Assembly (NCBI GenBank): GCA_963691655.1
Contig: OY829329.1
Span: 80,284,613 to 80,348,612 of the forward strand
Length of the DNA stretch: 64,000 bases
Direction of reading: 5' to 3'
DNA from: Toxonevra muliebris
Taxonomy: Eukaryota; Arthropoda; Insecta; Diptera; Pallopteridae
The notes beneath the pieces are model-generated. The model was not told the origin of the DNA and made no database searches. It saw nothing but the letters and a program-made list of their open reading frames with translations. A program made the position numbers and the translations under genes. Numbering within the stretch: the stretch's first letter is position 1; every line of letters begins with the position of its first letter. This document shows positions 23,492-37,100 of the stretch, in pieces.

Positions 23492-24769
23492 AAATTAAAG
23501 CTCTTTGGACATTCTTCTCTTACGAGAATACTGAAAATGTTGTTGGCTAATTGAATAAAATTACTCTAATTTGATTAGTCAGACAATTAATTATTCGATC
23601 AGATTCGATTCGATCAATTTCGATTAACATTTCGACGGCTGAGAATTACAGGGTTCTATGGGCCATTTTTTCGAAAAATTAGATCGTAGTATCATCAGAT
23701 TTGTATTTGCAAGCAGTTTTAAATTAGCCCATGCACATTTACATTAAGCCAAGCTAGATGCCTAAAACTGCAAAAAAAGAAGATTGTATAAGAACGATAA
23801 GATTCTATGTCGCAAAATTTGAGATGGTACTTTGTTGTTCCATTCATTTCCATAAAAAAATACAAGGCTTCTTATTGACTTAGAACTTTGCGTTCTTTAA
23901 TTTTGGATGTATAACTTTATAATTGTAATGCCTAATACAATTTCCTTAAAACTACTTCCTCAAATTCTGATAAACCAAGTCATAAATTACTTTAAAATTA
24001 AATTTAAATAAAAATCTTAGATTTCTCATCATTCTATCCTAAATAGGTTGATAGGTAAACACAAAAGCTAGGCACCAAAAACTTAAATGTTAGATTTCTC
24101 AAAACATGGGTCGGTCTACATAGAACCTTGTAATTCTCAGCTAACGATTTGTTAAGATGCTCTTTAATGATACTTATGTGGAAGAAGGAATTCGTTAGTA
24201 AAACTCTAACGAAAAATTGAATTAAAAAAACAAGTTAAAATGAATTGTTGCATAATTAAATTTGATTTTAAGACGTTTAAAAATTACGAAAACATTTCGA
24301 ACGTCAGCAATTGAAATATCTTGCTTTTGACGTTAACATTTACATACATATGTATGTAATGTTCGTATGCACATGTATTATTTGCTGAAAGACTGTCATA
24401 AGTATACAGATATAACTGTTATGTAATGCTTTGTCTTGTGTAAAAAAATCATAACGGTATATTATGAACTCTCCTTTCGCAAAAGCGAGATACCAATTTT
24501 CAAACACAACCAATGGCTAACGGTAAACCACTCTGCATCTCAAAACTTTCAAAGTCACTTGAGTGGCAGCGGTCATGTACTATGATTTTAAAAACACAAA
24601 ATAAACAATTTGCGGCTAATTTGCCGCGGCGCGCCCTCCGAAGGGTTAAAGTCGTTTTTTGGTCATATTTTCGGCATTATAATCTGAATTTAGCTCAAAC
24701 TTTTTTTAACTTAATACTGTAAATTCATTCTATCATAAAAATAACTTTCCGGGAGTATAATAATTTCAA
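23492..24769. other. Upstream flank of expanded, no feature recognised
   Basis: AT-rich DNA immediately after the LINE. Promoter and non-coding first exons of ex could lie here or further upstream, but no core promoter motif could be chosen with confidence. Confidence 0.35.
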
Positions 24770-24835
24770 GCAAATTTAACATTTCGTTGAAATGCTTCTG
24801 AAATGAAGAAAGTAACAAACAACCCTCAAACAAGA
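24770..24835. repeat. MITE family H, small inverted fragment
   Basis: AATTTAACATTTCGTTGAAA and AACAACCCTCAAAC are the complement of words found in and next to copy 1 (TTTCAACGAAATGTTAAATT and GTTTGAGGGTTG). Only about 65 bp remain. Confidence 0.45.
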
Positions 24836-24996
24836 AGAAGCGAAAGGGACGAATGACATGCCAGTAACCCCTGAAAGTATGCAATTTCGGTGTTTCTTTT
24901 TTTAATGTCCTTGATTCTTATTATTTTCTTCTTTACTTCATTCTGACTGAAAATTTTGTGAAAACTTTAAAGGATTTAATATTTGTTTTTTTGCAG

Positions 24997-25041
24997 AAAA
25001 ATTTTTCCATCCGACTTGTTGCATTTAAGTAATGATGCAGC
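24997..25041 (+). promoter_or_regulatory. ex: Candidate 5' UTR end of expanded, with upstream ATGs
   Basis: A good acceptor (TTTTTTGCAG, AG at 24995-24996) lies 45 bp before the ex start codon, so the coding exon may be preceded by an intron in the 5' UTR. Two ATGs (25032 and 25035) lie upstream in a different frame. The transcription start is unknown. Confidence 0.35.
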
Positions 25042-25133
25042 ATGCGAGCTTTTTGTACTGTCAGCGCGCCATTAGAAGTATGCGCGTCATCGGCCGAACA
25101 GCTATCACCGGGGTCACGTTTTTTAGCACTAAA
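25042..25133 (+). CDS. ex: expanded coding exon 1
   Basis: It encodes residues 1-30 plus two bases (AA) of codon 31. The reading MRAFCTVSAPLEVCASSAEQ leads to PGSRFLALK. The donor is GTATGT at 25134. This frame is easy to miss because another frame through the same bases is longer within the genomic sequence; homology to fly Ex fixes it. Confidence 0.93.
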
Positions 25134-28100
25134 GTATGTATATTATTAATAATATTTATATGTATGCATGTACAACAAACAATATCTGTTTACTATTTTA
25201 GGCTTTTAGGCAATCAACAGCCCAAAACTTTATACTTCCTAGTCGATGCAAAAAGTCGAGTCAGGGAAGTGTACACACAAACATGTTTACATTTTGCCAC
25301 GCAAGGCATGCTAGACACCGAACTATTCGGTTTAGCTGTGCTGATAGGTAAGTGCTAATTTTTTTTTTATTTCTTTAGAAAATCACTTAACACCTTAATT
25401 TTTTTAAATAAATATGGTTATCAAGTCTGTGGGGTTACTCCAAAATTTAAGGTAATCGGAATTTGCTATATAAAAGAAACCTACTTTCTACAATTTGAAA
25501 TTGAAATAAATACTTATATGTATATACAGAAAGGCACATTGCACATGCAGCATTGAGTATGGCGTGCTGGCATGTTGCATTAACAACAACTGCTATAACA
25601 AGCCCATGGGGAGATGTTATCCATATACCCTAACTCGACATGTCCTCTCCTGATTAGAAGTTTTCAACGCCAGCAACAACAACAATGATATGCACACGAT
25701 CGCTCTCACTTAAAACGGTCTTGGCCAACGGTCATGTTCCAGGCCGAGCCCAACCAAAAAAAGAATTATTAGGATTTACATGGAAAGGGCTTAACAAAAG
25801 TACCCTAATATGCAGAAGATATGTAGTAGTTTCTGAAAGAATACAAATTTACTGAATCCGGCTTCTACGGTGAAGTACCGCAACTGGAATCAAAATTGGT
25901 ATTGGGAATTGGGAATCGAGCCCTGGGCCCCGAAGGCAAGAGTCTAGCACTCAGCCACTAAATCACCGAGGCAGTGGTTGGACCTACAGCTTTACGCCGT
26001 ATGAAAATTTGTTATCACTTTATGGTTTTGCCATTGCCTACCAAGATGTGTCCTTGTGTACTTTTTTATAATTCTCATTCACTTCATATCAATAGTGCAT
26101 ATAAGAGAATTAACTACCAGACCAAGACGGGAATCGAACCCGCAACCTCCCAGGTGAAAGCCTAGTGTACTACTAACTAGACTATCGAGGTTATCATAAT
26201 TGGTAGTTGAAATAACACTAAAAGGTTCTAGGGTATTTTAGGTATTTAACCATCAGCATAAACTAAACATGCGGCTTTAGTTCAAACTTATTTGGTCTTG
26301 CTAAAGATGTGCTTGCGTATGTACTTTGGAGAGTAACTCACATTGAAAATTCTGAGTGTGTATTGCTCCTTTTCTGGCAGCTTGTTGTAGATGTTTTTGT
26401 GAAAACTTCAGCAGCCAAGAGGCATAAATTCAAGTGATGCAGAACAAAACGCATACACACTCAAATATACATAAGTATAAATAAATACGTACTTAATATA
26501 TAAAGACATACATGTATATACCCACCAGCCCAGAGATGCTCACCAATTGATTCCAATGCACATTTTTCGATTCGTTCACGTAGATCTTTTTTATATGGGA
26601 TATCCGGGAAAAAGTCACTTTTTATAAAAAAAGTTTCGGTGTTCGGACAAAAGGTGTTATACGAGTATTTATATTAAATTGGTGTTCTTCGAAGCGAAAT
26701 TCATTAATTTAACCCTATGTAAATAACTAAAACTTCGTATATTTTAATCCCAATATAATTACATTGTGCTAGTCATAAAATGTAGCAAACGGGTGACATA
26801 CCGTTTCTAACTAATTCGGGGTCAAGGAATTCAGTGGTGATAACCGTTTTGCTCCGCATCAGCAGCGTTTTATACAAAAAATTTTTTTAAGTTTTGGTTT
26901 GGTGGTATACTACAAAGTTACATGTTCCTCTTCTTATTGCTGTGAAAATTGGTACCAGAGTGTTTTTTGGCATGGAAAAACTGAATCTGATATTTATTTG
27001 TAGAAAAAAATAGTTTTACATAAACATTCCATACGAAAAACCGCCAAAAATCCCCAAAAAATGGGGAATTTGTATGAAAGGTACCCTTATTTTACATCAA
27101 AATATCAGAAATTTTTGCAATCATTTTTTTTTTGTTAAAAAATTAGTTTCGGAAAGTTTCAGAACAATCGGCTAAAAAATAAGCGTCCAGTTCTCATCAT
27201 TAGCGATCAAACGTTACTAATAGCACAGTGCAACAAAATTTCAACTTTTATTTTATGCGCACGATTTTCCAACGGTTTAGTAATTTGGGGTCGCACACTA
27301 TGGATCTTAAGTTGGAAAAATGGGGTCTTTTGTTAAGCACAAAAAGGCAAACAGTTTCGCCCTTTTCGTCCATCTTCTACCTTCCTCTTCAAAATGGGGT
27401 TTTAAGCCCCCTTTTTTCGATAAATGGCCGATAAAAAAACTGTTGGGAAAACTATGCTATAGCACTATCTTTGGAAAAAATGTTTCCTGTTAAAAATTAA
27501 AAGTGGCCATAGAACCATAGAGTGACCTATGAGGTACACATTTCCCAAAATAACACTTTCGTTCACAAAAGAATACTTGATGCTCACTAATCTCTTTGCA
27601 TTCATTGGGAACATTTTTTCTCCGTTGTTCTCACTTGTTTAAATATTGCTGACAAATTCATGTTTAGTACGGTTATTTATATTTTTTAAGAAATTGGCTA
27701 TTATAATTTTCGTTTTGATCCACTTGTTTAGTAACATTTGACAGCTAATGTTGAGAACTGGATGCTTTTTTCAGCCGATTGTTCTGAAACTTTCAGAAAC
27801 TAATTTTTGAACGAAAATGATGTGTGCAAAATTTTGAGTTATTTTCATATAACTTCGTAGTATACTCCCGAACCAAAACTTCAAACAAATTTTTTTGTAT
27901 AAAACGCTGCTGATACGGAGCAAAACGGTTATCACCACCCCGAATTAGTTAGAAACGGTATGTCACCCGTTTGCAACAAATTTTTTTAAATTCAATCAGT
28001 GTTATTAGCTCTGTTCACGTGTAGTAAAGTGTTCACGTACTCGAAAAACTTGCAACGAGAGAGAAAAACGAGAGCGTAAAAAATGAGAGAGAAAAAAGTA

Positions 28101-31100
28101 GCTGCAAATTCCTAATAGTAAAATTTTTACATAGGGCGATGTTACACGATCAATGTTTTGCTGTCAAACAATGAAATTGTTGTTGCTTTGAAAAATGAAC
28201 ACTGAGCAAAAGAGAGGATGAACACTTCACTTCAAATTTTTTTACTGTCGAAAAAAACCTGCATCACTTCAAATAAAATGGGGTTGCTGAAGATGAACTG
28301 TTGCATTTTCTGGGAAAATACTAATATTTTATGAAAAATACTACACTTTCTACTAACTTATAAATACATTTTTTTTCTTTGCCACCCTTTGCGTTGTTTG
28401 GCTTTTGTTTGCTTGTAAAAATGAGTGCTGTTTAAAAAATTACTTAATTTTTATAAAAACATGGTAATTCAATGGCCAAGTAACAAAGTGGCGGAGTTTA
28501 TTTTAATAGTTCGCAAATTTTAAAGATTATTTTTCTGCGTTTTTCATATATAAATGCAATATTTTTTGTATAATTTGTTTCTATTTCCACCAATATTATC
28601 TCATATTGTCATTATAATTATTTTCCATCCAATTCCATTCCAATTGTTGAATTTTCATTCACTCCAAAAAACAATAAAATACTTTTTAGTTGGAAAAACA
28701 TAGTTGCAGATAAAAGTATTAAAAAAAAACATTCAGGAAAAAACTGATAGTGTAACAGGGCATCAAACAAAACGATGAAAAGAGAGTAAAAACAGAAAAC
28801 ATTGACAGCAAAAAATTGACCGTGTAACATCAGCCTTACAAGAATTTTTAGCTGCCGAAAAAAAGAACTGTCAAAAATTTTAACTTCAACAAGAAGTGTT
28901 ATTTGTTAATTTTAGTAAATTTGTTGTGGTTTTCAATAAAACTGAGGAGGAAGAGAAATATTTGTGATATTGTGGAAGATGTAAGTAGTATTTGTGAATA
29001 CTGCTGTGCACACAAGAACTGATTTTAACAAATTGTAAACTCTAATTACAGCAGCAAGAGCAGAAGCACGCAAAAAAATGGCATCTTTGGATTTTTTTAT
29101 TTAATTTACAAAAATCACAACCGCAAAATATTTTTTTCCGCTAAAAATTTGCTGTCAAAACAATCGATCAGCTGCAAATTTCTACTAGTTTTCTGTTCAC
29201 GTACTTTTTCTGCTATTTGTTTCTTTGCGAAAATATTTTTCTCAATCTTTCTTTGACTCTCTCGTTTTTACTGGGAAAGTACGTGAACAGACCTATTATA
29301 GTTAACTAGTCGGTAAGGCCGCGGTAACCGGGGCTATTTTTTTGTGGAAGAAATCTCTTTATGAAAAAAAAAAACAAACAAATAAAAAAAAAAAAGCAGA
29401 ATCAAGTAGGTTTTTGTAAATTTGTCGTAAAGTTTGAATAATATTCTCTTTATGAAGAAACCAAATATCAAAAGAGAACCAAACTAATCGCTGGCAGCGT
29501 TGCCAGAACGACGATTTTAACGTCATTTTGACAATTTTTTGACCCAATGGCGATTTGACGATTTCTGTTGAAAAATTACAATTTTTTAGATCAACCACAA
29601 CTACATAAAAACTTTTTTGTTTTAAAATCTCTTCTGCCATTTTTATACAAATAGTATATCACAAAAATGTCTTTTAATACACCAAAAAAAACTTTAGTCC
29701 GAAAAATCTTCTCAATTATAGACAGGTTTAAATTTATTTTTACCCTACTAAAAAGCTGCATAGAAAGCTGTTGAAATAACGCGTATTTTCTTTAAAAAAG
29801 CGCTTCTTTATAAAAGTGTTAAACACACATTTTTTTATATATTAAAAAGAAAATTAATTAAATACATGTATTTTTAAAGTTTTTAATTAACAGCACTTCC
29901 AAATTATACGATCACAAGAAAAACTAAAATAAGATAAAATATACAGAGTAATAATTTATAACTATAAGTACATATTAATAAATAAATATTTTTAAATCTC
30001 ATATCGATGTCGAAGTTTATGTTCTCTTCATTACTATCAGCTTGATTTAGTTTTAAATAAGTTCATTGTTTGGATAATAAATTTTGTTAGGATTATTCAG
30101 GAAAAAGATTATTTAGCGGAGCATTTAGTGTCTTTTAAATTGAAAAAAACCCACTGACCACTAAATTACTTTTTTCCGCGTTTTAATTTTTAAAAAGCAC
30201 TAAATTTAGCGGGAAAAGCGCTGAGTTGGCCACACTGAATGCAATGCTTTCTTCAATGAGAGAATTTTAAAAAACTTCCGACTCTAATATTTTAGAATTG
30301 GCTTAACCGATTCCAAATTTGATAATTTTTGGCCAATCTATTCGTCCAACTCTTCAAATTGATATATAAGTAATATGATAGTGTAGCACTTCTGGATCTT
30401 CTGGAATATAGATGTAGTTGCACTAATAAATGTATAGATACTTCAATTCGTTCCTTTTGTATGCATCTTTCGTGTACTTGTGTACACGAGAAGGAACGAT
30501 GCTGTAGTCTTCAGTCTGTTGTTTGTACTGAATTTTGATTGCTCGTGTATAACAAATGTGAAATGCATTCAAAGTGCTTGAGAAGAACAGCAATTTAGAA
30601 GCGCATTAACCTTTGCCGTTGGGTATATATTGTGAACATTTGTTGCATTGGTCCTTATATTAAATGCTCCCCTTACAACCTGTTTCGATTCTCCTTCTCC
30701 ACTCATTCTTCATTTGTTCAGCATATCTAACTTTTTTTTACTACTAGGTTCTATATTTACGATTTTTTGTTGCCATTGTTGTGTATTTGTGTTATTTTTG
30801 ATGTTGCATACATGTTTGTATTAAAGCAATGTGGAACTGCTACCTGAATTAATGAACACGCGCCTATACGTTTATTATTTTTTTTTTTTTTGCTGTTGCT
30901 GGTGTTGTGTTTTATTTTACATTCTTATGTCTTTTAATGAATTTTTTAATATTCTTTGTTAAGCTTTTTCTTATACTTTTTACGCGCAGCAATCACACTA
31001 TACCGTCACTTCCATTGTCCTTATGTATTTTTGTATGTAATATACATGGGTACCCCTACTGCAAAATCCAACTATCTTTCACTTTGTGACGCATCTAAAT

Positions 31101-34100
31101 GCACATCTTGTGGAAGTAGTTGGAGCAATGTTGGTCATTTACGATGGATCGAAATAAATAGGCAAATATCTCGACAAATCATTATAATTAAAATAATTTT
31201 TTTGAAATATTATAATTTATTTACTTTTGGTTGGTTTTGTGCACGAGCATAAAGAAATTGAATTTCATTCATTGAAGGGCTATTCTGAATGACTAATCGT
31301 GGTTGAAGCATTTTTGATGATTCCCCCTCGTAAAAAAAAAAGTACTATCCAAAACACACACAAACAAATTTTGCGGCTGGTGAGTGCTAAAAGACCCAGT
31401 TGAACTTTGGAAGATCGTAAGAGTAATCATTGAGCGCTCCAAAGCGAGCAATCGATTACTCCCTATTGCTCCAGAGCTCTTGCATTTTGTACTCCTTTTT
31501 AACATTACGAGCATGAGCTTACTTGCATCTCATAGAAAAACAAAGCTCCAAAATAGTTGCTGAAATTCATTACGCCATAGACTAGTTGTCTAAAATGCCA
31601 GTAAGCACGCAATCATTTGTGGGAACAAGGCCAAATCCCACAAAACCCTCAAAACTAAAAATTAGTTATTTTTTTTTTAATTATAATGTTATATTCATTT
31701 GTTAATTTTTTTTTTTATTATTTACTATATCGTTTTATAATTTTATAATTTTCTTGAGTTGCCTTTTTCCAGGCTCGAACCTGTCGCCCATCCAACTGAA
31801 CCAACTGAGCCACATAAGCAAATTTATTTTCGTTGAGTTTTGTTTCTTTTACTCTTACAATGTTTCCAGTACTAGTTACTGTTTTTCAACTCTTTGATGC
31901 ACACGATTTTAAAGAAAATAAAAACACCAGTTGCACAGAATTTTTTTGATTTATCTCATTGCCAACCGAATGAGAAACTGTAAAGAAAATATTAAACTGT
32001 GTGATAATAAGTAATTTCAACTTTTCGAGGTGAGTTAAAATATATCACATCATGCATAAAAAATATGCAAAAGTTGGAACAGTTTTTACCCAACTAGCTC
32101 TAAAGAGTTATCTAGGCAAGATATACAAATTTGAACTACTCAATCAGGCTGTCTTTGTTTATTATTATTTCTAAAAATAAACCATATTTTGTTACTGTGT
32201 TAGAATTGCTCGTTTATCCCTCCTTTTGGATTAAGGAAATCATTAATCATTCGAGGAGTACTCACTATTTGTGCAACTGGGGAGGTAAGATTGAGAATTC
32301 TTTGCATGTTGTACATTGTGAAAATTGCGAAATTGGGCGGTAAAATCGCCCATCTCATAGGATTATGAGCATTTTAATTGTGACAGCGATTCCATACCAC
32401 GCAATATCACCAATACACCGCAATCCTGATGATTGATGATGGTAATAATTTTTACCCTTTTATATGAACTGAACTCCACGTTTACCGCATGTACCACATC
32501 AAAAAAAAACTTCATTCGTTTATTGGATTGTTCGCAAATATTTCAGAAAATTTATAGCTGATTTTTGTAGTAGAGGCATCTGTTAGAAAAAGATGCAGAT
32601 TTTAATTTTTGATCACCAGGTTGTCACTTGAGTTTCAAAATTTTAATTGTGGAGTCAACATTGATTGATTTTCAATTAAAGGCTGCCCGAAAAATAGATC
32701 CAGTATTAGCTAAGTTACGTTCAACCGTTGAAGAAAGTGAGTCACCTATTTATGAAATGAACGACGGAATGGATTAATGTTTTATGTTCCAAAGGAAATG
32801 GAAGCAAATATAATTCGCCATGTTCATGAAAAGTTAGGGCATTTTGGTGCTTCGAAATGTTTCGAAGAACTTCAGAAACATTATTGGTTTCCAGGAACGA
32901 AACAAAAAGAATTGTATTCCATGTATAATGTATTCAGCCGCTTGTAAGTAGAAGTAATGAGAGATCTCTTTACAGTATACCCAAAGCTTCAGTACCAATT
33001 GAAATACTTCATATAGACCATTTTGGTCCTTTTCCGGCTCTTCAATCCAAACGCAAACTTATTCCTGTAGTAATTGTAACTGTATTCGACTAATTCTACA
33101 AGTAGTAGAGAGGTGTGTTCTGCTTTAGATAAATACTTCGGCAGATATAGTAGACCACCGAGCATTATTTCAGATCGAGGAACGAGTTTTACGTCAATGG
33201 AATTTAACAACTATTAAGAGAAATAAAACATTGACCATGTGAAAGTAGCAGTAGCTTCACCGCATGCAAACGGTCAAGTTGAGCGCGTGCATAGGGCACT
33301 TAAGAACATGCTAGGCAAACTCACTGAGCCGCTGACAGGGCGGATGTCTGCTGGAAGTGGAATATGCAATACATAATTCTGTTAATCAATCACTGATGAA
33401 ACTGCCAGTCAACTTTTCTTTGGCGTTCAGCAAAACCTTCTTACTGAATATCTTGATCAAAAGACTGTAATCCCTCCCGAACGTGACCTTTCTAAAATGC
33501 AAGATAAGGCGCTCAAAAATATTGAGCAAAGTCAGATTAGAAGTCAGGAAGTCAAGTTTGAGAGGCATTGTAAATCGGCAAGAAAATATCTGAAGAGAGA
33601 TTACGTTGTTATGCGCAATGTTGATACGTAAGCTGGATCAAATAAAAAATTCATTCCACGATTTCGGGGCCCTTATGTGATTCAAAAAGTTCTATCATAG
33701 ATGGATGCCAAATTACTCAACTACTTTACGACGGTGTAGTTAAAGCGCGCCATCTTAGTTTATGGCGATTTATTGATAACATTTAAAATCGGCTCCCAGT
33801 GTAAAACTAATAGGGTAGTCATAAGATATCAGTTGTGTCCGATTGACCTAGTTGTAAAGTATTTTCTAAGTATAGTAACACCCTAAGGTGAACACCTTAG
33901 GCAACACTATGGCTGCCATTATATTGATATATATAGCAATATTGTGAAAAAAGTCAGACAGAAAAAACAGAAGTGATCTCAAAATAAGAATGCCATCGGT
34001 AGAAAAATGAATCTAAATATATCTTTTTATAATTTCAAAATTATGACACGAAGTTACATCTTTTTTTTAAGGTACGTTTTTGGCTGTCCAACGCCACACA

Positions 34101-37100
34101 TATGAAAGTATATCGCTACCTTAATTTGTTAGGGACATATGGTATTTTTAAAATTTCGGAGTTAAAAACATTTCCAAACTTTAATATATGGAGAATTTTT
34201 TTTCAAAATTTGTTATATTAACTAAGAGAACAGAGAAGTAATTTTAGGTTAAATGGCCTAAAAAATCTTTGGTCGAGATGCAGGCGGAAAAGTTTATTCC
34301 TCATGCACTCTGAAACTTGATTTTGGACAAGGGCTTTTAGGTCTTTAGCAAAAGAAAGGTAGTGATATGTACTTATATACTGATACATACCACATAATTT
34401 TTGTGCGGTAGATAGGGTAATGTAGGGTACCTTTGACACTTAATTTTCAAAGGCCTGTAATTCCGAAATTAGTGATAGATTTCAATTGATATTACTTTTT
34501 TTAAAACATTGATTATTCTTGATCAAACCTCGAAACTATATTTTTATAAAAACTGCATAACTATTTTTTATTTACTTTTTCCAAAAAACCCAAAGGGCAC
34601 ATTTGACAAAGGTTAATATCTTTTTCATACATCTGTATGTATGTATAAAAATAAAAATATATGTGTTGGTTTTAAAATAATCCTGAAATCTTAGCACAGA
34701 TGGACACAAATTTGTACAATGGTGCATTATTTTTCTGGTCATAAGATGAGTTCAAAATTTCATGTTTATTTCTAACGCCTGAAATAGCTCTCATCACTTT
34801 CACTTCATCGATTTCGCTTCGATTTGTCTTCTTTATTTTGCTACGTACCATATCTTTAAAAATATATAAACAGAAAATATAACAATTTTATTGTAAATAC
34901 GTAAATCTGCAATATGAGGAATATTTGATATTTGTTAAATGTGCCCCTTGGGTGAAAGTCAAATATCTCCCGGTTTCAAAGTTACCCCACTTTAGCCTAC
35001 ATTTTGATATTAAAAAGTTCGTTTTGTCCCAAATTTTGGCACTTTTATAAATTAAATATAATTAATCGCAACACTGATTCTTATTGTAATGTTCTTTGTA
35101 TGAAGCTTGTAACATAACTATTTATTTCATATTCTCTTTTAATACAATGCTTAAGGCTGCCCAATACACCACAATATACACTTCACTTCAATTGGAAATG
35201 TGCCCAAAAATTCATAATGAAACTTAATATTAATTTTAACTTATGCGAAGAATATTGTAGCCAAAGTAAATGGGTTAATTGCAAACAAAATGCTTTTTTT
35301 AGTCCGCGCAGTTTGTCAGTCTGTCATTTAAAAAATTATGTTCAGAATCAAAAAAACATTTGAATGTAGGTTAAGGGGTAAGGCCACTGTGACAGCTGGA
35401 AAAATTAGTGATTTTCGGGAATTTTTCTGATCTGTCAAATAAAGGAATATGGGGATCGTTTTATATTCATTTTATGTTTTGAAGATACGGGCATTGCCGT
35501 GGAGCCCAAAAAAATTTCCCCCTCCATGGTTGCGTCGAATTTTCAAGAACGGATTTTCTCAAAAAAAAAATGTTAGTTTTTAATAATCTATATAAGTATA
35601 ATTTTATTTTATGTGTATTCCTTACGAGAAATAATTGAATGGTCTCACATACCTTTTTCATACAGACAATGTTGCCCCATTATGAATTTCTGATGTTATA
35701 TCTGTAAAAATGTAAAAATGCTGGTATTATCTTCGAATATTAGTGTTCATGATAATTCTTCTAGTAAATGATCACCTGACTTTTTTATTATTAATTAGCT
35801 TATGCATTATTTTTTTATATTCAAAAACCTAAGCATATACTTGCCATATTTAAAAATTTTAGTAAAAAGGTTATCTTAAGACCTTTGTTACTTAGAAAAT
35901 ATCTTCCAATATAAATATGGTTTGCGCGAATTTAAAAAAAAAAATCGTTTTTAAATTTCAATGTCGATTTTAAGAAAATCCGTTTTTTTTTATTTGGGGC
36001 GGGCATGGTCCATGTTTTTAATTAATTTAAAAATGATGTTTTCGAATCTGGCCTTTAATTTCTCCTGTGGTGTCCTTAAATATTCAAAATTTTTATATCA
36101 TTTGGCTAGTACGAATCTGATATAAAATCAGCACTTAAAAGCTTTTTATGTGATACAAGTTAGGAGTTTAATAATATATATTTAATGTAATTAAGACTCA
36201 TCAAAAAAAGAGTTTTTATCATTTAACTTATCGACATTACACGCGTGAATTCGATTTTTCGATTATCATCTGCACATTGTTTACAAGCTATTTATTCAGT
36301 CAGGGCGTATAAACAAACAAAATGAGAAAACAGTCAACGATAATAAAAAAAAAAAATTCAGAAAGACTTTTTAGACAAAATGTCCTTGATTGTCGATAGA
36401 CCTAAGTCTGGTTTCGGGAATTCCAGTAATGGAATTCCAGTAATTTCGAGCGAAAGTTTTTTGAACGATGCGAGCAAAGTGCTGCTATAATAATAAGCAG
36501 TTAATTAGAAGATTTGCAAGCTACTAACTGAACTGAAGTAATACACCGTACTTTACTTACATTAGGTCAACTAAGCAAAGAAGCACAAGAATCTATAAAT
36601 AAAGACTTTAAATATTTTAGTTAAAGCTATAGCAGAAGAGGAAAGAAACTATTTCGTGGAATTTTGTTGAAAAAGATTAAATTTTGCACAAATTACAGCG
36701 TTTTATTTTTGAAGTTCGATGGGAAGTAGGCGTGGCAATAGTTCGATTTTGTCAATTTTTTTTAAAGAGTTAGATAACCTAAAGCCTAAGGTAGCATCCT
36801 CGTGAAATTTCAATAAGAAAAACCAATTTTTAGAATTTTGGCCACGAGCTTCATACTGCATAAGTGGCCCCAATGTGCGACGGCAAATAGATGTTCACAG
36901 GCTGAAAATTATGGAGAAATGAATTTTTACGATGCATGCTTGACGAGTGTATGTATACGCAACCGTCCGTCATTATTTCATCTGCATATGTATTGGCTAT
37001 GCTTTAAACTGAATTTGTTGTGTGTATACCCCACTTTAAGGTAACTCAGACAGTTTTCAATATTCCTATATATGTATGTATAGGGGCAATCATAATTTAA

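Noticed and set aside
25032..25358. 108-codon open frame as the start of expanded
   Set aside because: It begins MMQHASFLY and only becomes Ex-like after the intron. The neighbouring frame gives the conserved N-terminus and a phase-correct donor, so this frame is reported only as a possible upstream ORF.
33883..33902. 20-base palindrome as a binding site
   Set aside because: It sits next to a decayed retroelement with no other supporting signal; recorded only in the intron description.
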